64,000 nucleotides of DNA from Leptasterias polaris (lineage: Eukaryota; Echinodermata; Asteroidea; Forcipulatida; Asteriidae): contig JAZGTN010000196.1 in the NCBI GenBank assembly GCA_037783415.1, positions 62,001 to 126,000 on the forward strand, given 5' to 3'. Within the stretch, counting starts at the first letter, position 1. Every line of letters starts with the position of its first letter. The notes beneath the pieces were generated by a model. The model ran no database searches and was not told the DNA's origin. It saw nothing but the letters and a program-made list of their open reading frames with translations. The translations under genes and the position numbers were made by a program. Positions 54,491-64,000 of this stretch are shown here, piece by piece.

Positions 54491-55202
54491 GTTATATTCC
54501 GAGTAGCCTTATTTCCTGTGTATAAACTAACGTATAAACGTAGAAGATTTACACATTACTTTCTTTGAAATTTCAAAAGCTATCAACATTGTTTTCAGCG
54601 ATTCAAATAACTAACGCTAACGCATCATACCATGCCGCATAGGAGATGGCGATCAACATGGGATAGCGGTTTGGATAGAAAGGGAAAGACAATACTACCA
54701 ATATCCCGTCATTTGTCTGTCAATTGGTAGATTAACCAAGTTATAAAAACTAATTAATTATGCAAACAAATCAGATTAATTTACTCAGGCAATAGATATG
54801 TAAACAACACACTTAGATAAAGAAAACGTTGAAAAAATGCAAAACAGACCATTTTAACCAACTGAAGGTGCTGACAACGTACCAACTTAAGCTTGTCCAA
54901 TTAAGGTGCCGTGTTCGAGGGTCAAAACAAAAAATAATTAAACTTGCCAAACTCACCTTCTGGTTCAATCTTCAATTTCAAGTCAAAAAACTTTTCACAA
55001 ACCCTAGTTTGCAAAGTATTAGAAAGGCCAACCTTCTTCCGCCATCCTTCTCACTATCGGAATGGGATATAAAAACAAACTTTCATGGCACCATACGGTC
55101 ATAAGCCGTACCACTAACTTTCATTGAAAACCTGAACACCTAGTGTTTGTAATCCTACAAACACTACATTTCTAGTTGTTCGTTTTTTTTTTTTTTTTTT
55201 TT
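54491..55202. other. Non-coding interval between direct repeats
   Basis: No domain-bearing frame. A 91-codon frame at 54829-55104 has an unremarkable basic composition. A short pair GTGTTTGTA...TACAAACAC lies near 55144-55163. Confidence 0.5.
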
Positions 55203-55335
55203 AGGTGTTCGGAGCGGAGCTTAGCTCCGAACACCTCTTCTTATTGTTCGGGTTTTTTAGGTGTTCGGAGCGGAGCGTAGCTCCGAACACCTCTTGTTAT
55301 TGTTCGTTTTTTTAATTTTTAGGTGTTCGGAGTGA
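55203..55335 (+). repeat. Hairpin array, two complete units
   Basis: Hairpins lie at 55203-55236 and 55259-55292 (stem CGGAGC/GCTCCG region), with a half unit at 55321-55332 that loses the second arm. Each is followed by CTCTTGTTATTGTTCG-like sequence and a T run. Confidence 0.88.
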
Positions 55336-55796
55336 AAGATTTCATAATCATTGTTGTGTTCCATCCCCTAATTCCTTGCCGAGTGTATGATGCACCATAC
55401 AGGTAGAAATAATTATTAACTCATTAATAATATTTAATTAGTTAAAATTCACGAGAAGCTAAAACTGCCGTCTTCATGACTTGCCTTTATCTTGCATAAT
55501 TTTTTAAAACAAGTGTCTTTTCTTTCAATTTTATAAATTTAACAAACCGTTTTGTATGAAGACTACCGGTAATGTCTAAAAATCAAGCAAGCTATTTTTA
55601 AAAATGCAACCAATAGCTCACACCATGCCTGACTTATTTTAACGACATCATCAATCAGTATTGAACAATCAAAGTATCATGCACCGATACATGAGAAGCC
55701 AAATCACAGTATTTGAAAACCTGTTAAAACTTATAAGAATTGTAATTTAATAATGTCAACATGATTTCCACAGTCGGATTTATTAATAAATAAAGA

Positions 55797-57248
55797 ATCA
55801 ATATCCATTGAAAAATAAAAAACTTCAGTGAGTGGCATACATGATAGTTGTACTTGTTAGTAATTCAAACGCTCGTTTTAAGATGTGCAACCAAAATGAA
55901 AGGGGACTTCGAAAAATGAATGTTGCTCTGTATGAAAGGACATTATTGACCCTCTGCCCTTTCAAATAAATTAAATATTGTACTCTTTTGCTGACAATAC
56001 GTTTTGTAAGTTCACCTTCATTTTTCAATTACAATTTAAAGCACATAACTAAATACCAATGTATCGATAAGAACTTATCTAACGTCATAATGACGTCATC
56101 AGTTTTCAAATTTGGCTTTAACAAAAGAAGATTATTTTTAATTAGGTTTTATTTTTGTATTGTGTGCGTGACATTACGTTACCTCTACATCCGGTCGAAA
56201 CAGGAAGTGCCTTGTTATACTTTACTTTTTGACCGATTAATATTGTTCTCTCTCTGCAAATAAGACTGAGAAAAGAAGGGAAATACTCAGGTCCAATTTT
56301 GTCGATAAATAACGCCTTTTTAATTGTTGCATTCGTATACACAGGAAGTGTGGCAGCTTTATTTATTATTTTGAATAACATCTTTAGGATTGTAATCGAG
56401 TGGATAATCATTCAAAAATATTGGGTTTTGATTCCAAAGCGACTACCATGGAAACTAGCATGCAGATCGATGCCCGCGCCCGTCAAATACTTAATTCTTA
56501 TGTTCTGTCATTCTAAACATGTAATCTTTTTTGTGAAAAAATCGTACACGATTATTTCATATGTGATCATTATAAAAACAAGTAAAGGGAACCAGCCGAT
56601 CATATCAAGAAACATTATACTTCCATCCAATGGCCGTCCAAAAACCAATTAAGTAAATAAACTCGCAATTCAAAAGTCAACTCTAGCGGGCGCTACAGAC
56701 ATTTTGGGATTAGTGGATTAATGTAAACTCGGGACATAGTTAGGTCATTGTGGTGCTTCTGTTCTATGCGTGATATGAGTAGGGACTTCAGTATGTAATA
56801 CATGAAGTCCAAATTGCACGGGAAAAGAGTAACTTTATTGGGTTCAAACAATGGAAGGAAGAAACTCTTGTGAAAGTAGTGATGGAATAATTTGTTTCTA
56901 AATTGACTCATACACTAACTTTTGATAAGAACCTATAGTACAAATTTCTAACAGAGTCCTGTATAACAATTTGTTCAATTACATTTGAGCCACTGCTAGT
57001 TCTTACAAGATTTATAAGTACAGAAAGACTTTGGTAATCAAGCTGAAACTTTGCATGTATCCAAGTTGGGATATGTTACGTCCCCAAAATTTGTTCATAC
57101 CACGATGACGTCATCGAGTGTGACATGACGTCACCTTAAAGGTGCAGGTTAGAGATATATATACTGAGTAGTAAATGCTTGGTCCTGGGGGGAAAAAATT
57201 TACCGAACACCTTGTTTTTGTGCTCGCAACAAAAACTTATATCTAGTT
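55797..57248 (+). repeat. Modular repeat, includes direct-repeat copy 2
   Basis: 55797-56150 is the second direct-repeat copy. Beyond it come modules with TGACGTCA sites (near 56090 and 57106-57113), AAACAGGAAGTGCC phrases and CTTGGTAATCAAGCTGAAAC-type phrases. No gene is recognised; a 117-codon frame at 56299-56652 has no known domain, and its hydrophobic parts alone do not make it a membrane protein. Confidence 0.7.
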
Positions 57249-57591
57249 AGGTGTTCGGACAAAAGTCCGAATACCTCTTGTTATTATTAATTTTTTTTTT
57301 AGGTGTTCGGAGCGGAGCTTAGCTCCGAACACCTTCTTATTGTTTTTTTTTTTTTTTTTTTTTTTTTTTTAGGTGTTCGGAGCGGAGCTTAGCTCCGAAC
57401 ACCTTCTTATTGTTTTGTTTGTTTTTGTTTTTTTAGGTGTTCAGAGCGGAGCGTAGCTCCGAACACCTCTTCTTATTGTTCGTTTTTTTTTTTTTTTTAG
57501 GTGTTCGTAGCGGAGCTTAGCTCCGAACACCTCTTCTTATTGTTCGTTTTTAAATTTTTTTTTAGGTGTTCGGACAAAAGTCCGAATACCT
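57249..57591 (+). repeat. Six-unit hairpin array
   Basis: Units lie at 57249-57276, 57301-57334, 57371-57404, 57435-57468, 57499-57532 and 57564-57591. Two (first and last) have CGGAC/GTCCG stems and four have CGGAGC/GCTCCG-type stems. T runs of up to about 24 bases separate them. This is the best place to see paired changes within the stem. Confidence 0.92.
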
Positions 57592-60312
57592 CTTATTATT
57601 GTTCGTTTTTTTTAATTTTTTTTACTTCTTCTTCTTCTTCTCTCCGTCCCTTGTCCGCTAACAAAAGCACACTTCCCAAGCTCATATAAACTTGAAATTT
57701 TTACCATAGTTTGATAACATTAGGAGACGAAACCGTTTCATTTACGTCATGATGACGTCATCAGGTGTCAAGTTACAAGGTTTTTAAAATTAAAAAATTT
57801 AATCTTTAAAAATCCATATCAAATCAAGATGAAGAGACCGTCGGTTACTTTTTGCGGGATTATATAGAGGTAATATGGGTCTTCATTTTTTATTATGTGC
57901 GTGACATGACTTGACCCCTACTTCCGGTCGAAACAGGAAGAAACAGGAAGTGCCTTGTAATTTAAAAGTGGCACACTTTTTGAAGTTTTGTTTAACGGTG
58001 TTATAGTCGAGCAAGAGTCTGGTTTAACAAAATAAGACAAGTGACGTCATAAAAGTCAAGAGCGAAGTCTGTGGCGAAGTTTATGAAAATCGTTTAAAAA
58101 TTGGTATATATAATGACCTTCATGCAGACAACATATGTGTGAAGTTTTATATTGATGACGTCATCATGTGTCACGTGGTATCGCCTAAAGGTTTACTTTT
58201 TGAAGCCGTGTATCTACAAAACCACAAGTTCGACTGAGTTGAAACTTGGCATGTTGAAAGACTGATAATGACAACGTAAATCTCAAGAAACAACATGATG
58301 ACGTCATTCCTTGTTTTTATACAAATATTTGAAATATTGACCAATTATTACGTGTATTTATTGACCCGCTGTCAAACCACGGGCTACACACACACTACGC
58401 GAACTAAACCAGTTTACTGTTTTTTATCACGTAGTGTGTGTGTATACGTTGAGCAAATCAACCGCAAGGTTCAAAGTCCATCAAACATGCTTGTGGTCTA
58501 GTCTCTGTTCAAGGTTCGCGCAACCTGCTTTTGACAATACGCTTTGTTAGTCTCTAAAACAGCCGTCCATGCAAACCTCGTTAACAAACAAATGCTAGGC
58601 TTTTGATCGTGTGCTTTTTAACCAAAAGTTGAACATTTCATGAATTTATATCTCGTCGTCTTCTTTTCCCTCAAGATTGTCCAATAAAAAAAGACACTTC
58701 CTAAGCTCGCATAAGCTGTAATCTTCACACATAGTTAAATATGCATATGGTAGATGACACCGCTGCAGTGATATCATCATGATTTCATCGGATGTCAAAT
58801 TACAAGGTTTTTAAATATTAATTTTGTAATGTTTGAACTGCCATATCAAATCACAGACATGAGACCGTAGGTTGCTTTTTGCGGGATTAGGGTAGGCTGG
58901 GGTAATTGGAACAGTGGGATAATTGGAACAGTGTGCCTTTTTCTTGGCTATTCTGGTGTGTAGCGATCATAATCTTACTGGAGATACTTTACAACAAACA
59001 AACATATATTGTTCAAGATGGTGGACAGTTTCAATGATCTTTGTCGTATTATTACTGAAAATATCCATGTAAATCTGACCCATCCTGCGAGCATCCTCTG
59101 TTTGTTTCAATAATTACTAATTATTGGCAATCCTGACTTCGTCTTCTTCTGGCCGTCGATTGTCCGGTAACAAAAGCACACTTCCCAAGCTCATATCAAC
59201 TTGAAACTTTACATGTAGATAGATATCCATTAGGAGACGAAACCGTTTCAGTTACGTCATGATGACGTCATCAGGTGTCAAATTACAAGGTTTAAAAAAA
59301 TATATATATATTAATTTTGGAAATTCTGTAACAAATCACACTTAAGAGACCGGCGGTTGTTTTATGCGGGATGATACTTAGGTCATATAGGTCTTTATTT
59401 TTTGTCGTGTGCGTGACCTCACATGACCTCTACCTCCGGTCGAAACAGGAAGAAACCGGAAGTGCCTTGTAATTTAAAAGTGGCACACTTTTTGAAGTTT
59501 TTTTTAACGGTGTTATAGTCGAGCAATAGTCTGGTTTAAAAAAATAAGACAAGTGACGTCATAAAAGTCAAGAGCGCCCTCTAGCGGCAGGTTGAAAACA
59601 ATTAAAAATACACTTTTACTAGATGTCTGTGGCGAAGTTTATGATAATCGTTTCAAAATTGGTATACATAATGACCTTCTTGCAGACAACATATGTGTGA
59701 ATTTTTAGATTGATGACGTCATCATGTGTCACGTGGTATCGCATTAAAGGTTTACTTTTTGAAGCTGTGTATCTACAAAACCACAAGTTTGACTGAGTTG
59801 AAACTTGGCATGTTGATAGACAGTTATAACTTGGCATGTTGATAGACAGTTATATTGACTACTTCAAGCTAGAGTGAAGACTTGATGACGTCATCAATTT
59901 TTTTTTACAAATTTTAGAAATTTTGACCAATTGGTACATATCTTCAGTACAAAGCAAGCTATAGTCAAATTTCATTTTGCATGAGACTTGGAAGGTCCTA
60001 CAAGGATATAACGTGGAGTGTCGTTTTCACGACGTTATCGATTTTCATGTTATGTCACCACCAAGGTAGTGTTTTACAAGATCTATATGTACAGAACAAC
60101 TTTGGTGATCAAATGGAAACTTTGCATGTACTCAAGCTGGGATGTGTTGCATCCAAAAAGTTTGGTCAAATCTTTAGAACCACCATTCTAAAGACTCTAT
60201 AGAAGTATACAATATTTAATACACAGACATGTTTATAACATTTCTTTGAAACACGAGGTCACACCGAACACCTCTTTTTTGTTTCCAACAAAAAATTATG
60301 TCTAGTTTTATT
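57592..60312 (+). repeat. Modular repeat with 0.7-kb tandem-like duplication
   Basis: 57650-58310 and 59155-59890 align at an offset of about 1505. Both include CTAACAAAAGCACACTTCCC, a TGACGTCA site, CTACTTCCGGTCGAAACAGG and TGACGTCATAAAAGTCAAGA. The first copy lacks about 49 bases that in the second lie after CAAGAGCGCCCTC. A phrase at 58893-58925 (GGGGTAATTGGAACAGTGGG) repeats a GATAATTGGAACAGT motif. No gene is recognised. Confidence 0.8.
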
Positions 60313-60343
60313 AGGTGTTCGTGCAATATGAGCACGAACACCT
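60313..60343 (+). repeat. Hairpin of the AGGTGTTCGG family, CGTGC stem
   Basis: AGGTGTTCGTGC...GCACGAACACCT folds with a fully paired stem although its middle (CGTGC/GCACG) differs on both sides from the other members. Confidence 0.9.
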
Positions 60344-63300
60344 CTTGTTATTGGTCTGTTTTTTTTGGGTTTTTTTCTTCTCCATCTTCTTCTTCCCTAG
60401 AACTCTTCTCTACAGCATAACTCAAGATTGAAACTGAATTGAACCTTGAAACTCATCAGATAATTGAACCTCAATATGAAGACGGCACAGTTGTCAGTAC
60501 GTCATGATGACGTCATCAGGTGTTGAATTACAGGGTGTTTAAGGTGAAAAAATGACCATTTGCTTTTTGCTGTATCTCAACGAATATGAAAGCTATGATG
60601 TTCAAAGTTTGGCATCTGATAGACCAAGACTGGGGCAACATTTGAAAAGTTAACGCCAAATTTGTACGACCTTAACTTCTGGGTCGTTACCCAGGTCGAA
60701 GTTCACCTTCGATTTTTTCCTTCAAAAAACAACTTTCGAGCTTATCTACGGAATAACTCAAGATTGAGATTGAATTGAATGTTGAAACTCACCAGATAGT
60801 TGAACCTTAGTATCAAGACAATACATACCTAATTACGTCATGATGACGTCATCGGGCACTGAATTACATTAAATCAAAGTTTAATATTTGTAAAAATCAT
60901 AACTCAAAAACCATAATTCGGATTTTGACAATCTACACATCATCGGATAGATCGTTAAGAGTTTGACAAACGCTTCACAGAAACCATACAATATTTTAAC
61001 TTACTTTCGAAAGTTTCGGTTCATAACGGAAGTTGAAAATTTCATAATATCTTATCTTATTCACATCTTTAAAACTCTTGATCACTTCAGCATAATTTTT
61101 TGATCAGATTGTAGAACAGCAATCCCTCTTAAACTTTTGCACAGAGATAACAACATTATAATCCTATGCATCTGGTAAAAACTGGGAAATGAAGCGCACC
61201 GTCCTACTCGTACCCCCCCACCTCCCACTTTCATTGACAACGCATTGTACACATAACGTGTAAGGGCTAACGACTGACAACAACGCACACTATTTACGCT
61301 ACATGCATTGTCAGGGAACGATTTCATCCTAATTTTTTGCATAGCAAAACTGCTATGCAATTATTTTTTTTGTATAGCAAAACGATAATTTTGCATAGCA
61401 GTCCATAAATTTTGCATAGCAAATTTTTAAATGCTTAAATATTGCAAATATGTAAACTTGTGAAACGTTTTTATGTTTTAGGCTTAATTTCAGAAAATGC
61501 TGTGTGGAAAGTACAAATGGCCTTAGTTCCAGACTTCCATTGTGACATAAAAATAAAAAAGTCACAACTCTCGGCATGAACCTGGGGAAAAATTGGCGTG
61601 CTAACTCGACATCGAGAGAGGTTAAAGATTTAATGACTATCAAATCATTGTTTATTTAGCCCACAATTATTAAGGTTCAGACTTTGTTTTATATGAAATA
61701 AACGCACCAACATCGGCCTAAGAAGTAAGATGTTTAAAAAAAGTTTGCACCAAGTTTATTTATGGAAAAAAAAGAGAAAGAAATTGACTAGAATTTAATT
61801 GAAAATGTCAAAATGATTGCATCAACAGACGCAATTTATCTTTAGACAATTATTGTTGAACTTTTCACAAAAATAATGTCCTGAATACCAACAATAACTA
61901 AAAAACTGGATGGGACACAGGTCAGATACAAGTTTGAAAGGATCTTCGGATATTTTACAATAACAATGTAACAACAAACCAAAGACCCACCGAGAATTTC
62001 CATGAATAAAACTTAATAAAATAAGGAGAAACAAAGTAACTTTAAAACCTCTTAAAAGGAAGGACATGAACAAGTTATTTAACCTAGAGAAGGTTATTCA
62101 GTTGTGAGTTGGAGATCCCTCTCAACTGAATATTAAACATACACCCAACGAACGAACGTACTGCATGCTGTGTAGAAAGTGTAGCGATGTTTCTTCACAC
62201 ACATGATTTTAAAAAAGGACCAAAGACAGTTCATGCAATTCTCCAACTTCCCTGCAGAAAAACAACTTATTACAGTTTGCAGATGTTCTTAACATAACTA
62301 AACAACTGTTTTGTCTTACTTTGCAAGGATAGGAGACATCAGTTTAGTTATAAAATCCCAAATCACCGTCAATCAGAAAAAACTCTACAGGGACGTGTGA
62401 CTGTAAAACAAGAATGCAGTCTGGTTGCAAACCAGTTTTCTGTACAGTGCATAGGTGCTATGTACAGGGGGGAACCAGACCAAGCAAACAGTCTAAGAAA
62501 CAAATATTTCTATTGGCTGTTGTATTTCTTCATCGCTCGTGTAACAAATTTTTTCATTGGCCGAGCGGTGTGTACTGATTGACTGTGGCATGGCAGAAAT
62601 TACGTTCGTCGCGTCGTCGGGCGGTGGTGCCGATGGCCTCTAAAGTAAAATGTTTATTGCTTTATTAACTGAGAGATTTTTGCAAAAAAAAACCCCAAAA
62701 GGTATGAAAGGTTTTGAAAAAATGCTGTCAAATGTTTGATTTAAGAATAAATATTGCAAAAATTGTATCGCAAATTGGATCGCAAATTTGCGATCCACTT
62801 TTTAAAATTGCATAGCAAATTGTCCAAATTGCATCGCAAATTGCGATGCGATACAAGGGAAATCGTTCCCTGATTGTGAAGTGGCGCGAAATTTTTTTGG
62901 GGGATTCCCCAATAGCGCTCTTTTTCGTCCAACAAAAGGGGGCGCTGTTGTGAATAATGTTTTCAGTAACATCGAGCGCTTAGTGCATAGCGGAGAATCG
63001 CAATAGTTCAGTCATAATGAACAACGTCTCGCACCAAAACTACAAGTAGGAATACATTGGCATTGATATTACAAGAAACAATGCACACCCTCAGATAATT
63101 AATCTAATATTTGAAAAACACGTTACTCCGGTTCACATAATTATAGGTTTTTTTTACAAGTCATACATTAGCTAAAAGGTTTTAATGTACTGATTAGGAT
63201 CTACACAAATGAAACCAGTTTAAACTTGGCTTCTTGTTCAAACTGGAGGTTGAAATTAAATTTTTCTAAGAAAAATAATTTCTCAACCACACATTTGATT

Positions 63301-64000
63301 TTTTAAATTTATTTATACGTCATTGGGTAAGTATGTAACAACTTAAGAAACGACACACAACATTTACTATTTAACCTTAACTTCCGGTTAAATAGGAAGA
63401 TACAATTAATTATTTGAAAAAAACATTACTCCAAAACCAGAAATTAGTTGTTTATTATCTGAACGTCGTCAGATAAGGCTTTGAAAAACATTACTAACGC
63501 TATAATTTGTGACCTGATGACATTGTCCTCCGGTTCAAACCGGAAGTTTAAATTTTATATTTAAGAAAAAATCTTTTTGACAATCTACACATCATCGGAT
63601 AGATCGTTAAAATTTTGACAAACGCTTCATGAACACGTACAATATTGTAACTTACTTTCGAAAGTTTCGGTTCATAACGGAAGTTAAAAGTTTCATAATA
63701 TCTTATCTTATTCACATCTTTAAAACTCTTGATCACTTCAGCATAATTTTTGTATCAGATTATAGAACAGCAATCCCTCTTAAACTTTTGCACTGAGATA
63801 ACAACATTTTAACCTTTTACATCTTGTTAAAACAGAACAATGAAGGGCACCTACCCACTCGTAACCCCCCCCCCACACTTTCATTGACAACTCATTATGT
63901 ACACATAACGTTGAAACTGATGCAAGCAGGTTCAAGCGCTGTGCCGTGCACTGTCGTCGTGTTTGATTGTTTTATCTTGCAGAAACCAAAACTTGCAACA
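60344..64000 (+). repeat. Large modular repeat, forward copy
   Basis: This is the reverse complement of 10985-14142 with a transposon inserted at 61312-62872. 60927-61270 and 63578-63915 are near-identical copies of one module set at an offset of 2651, about 1085 bp once the insertion is removed. The phrase AGATAAGGCTTTGAAAAACA (63471) matches the opposite strand near 11933. The repeat runs off the window. Confidence 0.85.
61312..62872. mobile_element. 1.56-kb DNA transposon, CAGGG termini
   Basis: The termini are CAGGGAACGATTTC and its complement, and ATTGT lies on both sides (61307-61311 and 62873-62877). The family copy on the other strand (near 12800) has no insertion there, as expected. 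Inside each end a motif of the type TTGCATAGCAAA or TTGCATCGCAAA recurs four to five times (61337-61430 and 62755-62850). CAGGG termini and a 5-bp duplication suggest a hAT-type element, with no transposase domain seen. Two CCAAT-type phrases precede a short ATG frame at 62590 (MAEITFVASSGGGADGL) that stops quickly; I do not call it. Confidence 0.75.

Noticed and set aside
56299..56652. A 117-codon hydrophobic frame
   Set aside because: It lies in modular repeat DNA and its hydrophobicity follows from AT-rich codons; no motif is recognisable.
57249..57591. Rho-independent-type terminators (hairpin plus T run)
   Set aside because: They resemble bacterial terminators only in form; the surrounding DNA is an animal repeat array with no genes to terminate.

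Overview
The window looks like gene-poor, repeat-dominated nuclear DNA of a metazoan. Supporting points are a nested Ty3/gypsy and LINE insertion, tRNA-derived SINEs with Pol III boxes, piggyBac-like and THAP-type DNA transposons, several MITEs, and long satellite and minisatellite arrays. A marine invertebrate deuterostome (echinoderm, hemichordate or cephalochordate) is my best guess from the mix of element types, but that is inference. I found no host protein-coding gene I can defend; every recognisable coding segment belongs to a mobile element.

Layout. 1-9825: a 130-bp satellite with higher-order structure. It is interrupted by a tRNA-Leu-type SINE, by two near-identical copies of a non-satellite segment (2495-3390 and 8193-9088), and by a 0.12-kb piece of gypsy reverse transcriptase (7001-7123). 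10985-14142: a large modular repeat in reverse orientation. The same family returns in forward orientation at 51750-52345 and 55797-64000. 14143-22347 and 25163-29157: two paralogous copies of a segment of about 4 kb, each carrying insertions the other lacks. Copy A has a 3.7-kb TA-target transposon containing a 1.03-kb Kolobok-like element, plus a 0.92-kb piggyBac-like element. Copy B has a SINE and a 159-bp MITE. A 77-bp minisatellite (18 copies) follows copy B. 30707-35978: a MITE, two oppositely oriented 16-bp minisatellites and long G or C tracts. 35979-44965: a LINE whose second ORF is split by a complete gypsy element (37510-42236). 44966-51745: mostly non-coding, with a direct repeat, an A-rich tract and a hairpin MITE. 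51750-64000: modular repeats, hairpin arrays, a second TTAA transposon and an element resembling hAT.

How the parts relate. The satellite at the left edge and the modular repeat on the right appear to share one module: a stretch around ATATCTCAAGAACTACACAACC, then GTGACC..., then TTGACC..., then a CCGGAAGT inverted pair. The satellite may therefore be a tandem amplification of the dispersed family. That family also carries palindromic TGACGTCA sites. It is associated with arrays of a hairpin (AGGTGTTCGG...CCGAACACCT) whose stem sequences change on both sides together. This covarying hairpin family is the strongest candidate for something undescribed. The gypsy element has identical 174-bp LTRs, so it is a young insertion, but pol has a reading-frame break between RNase H and integrase.
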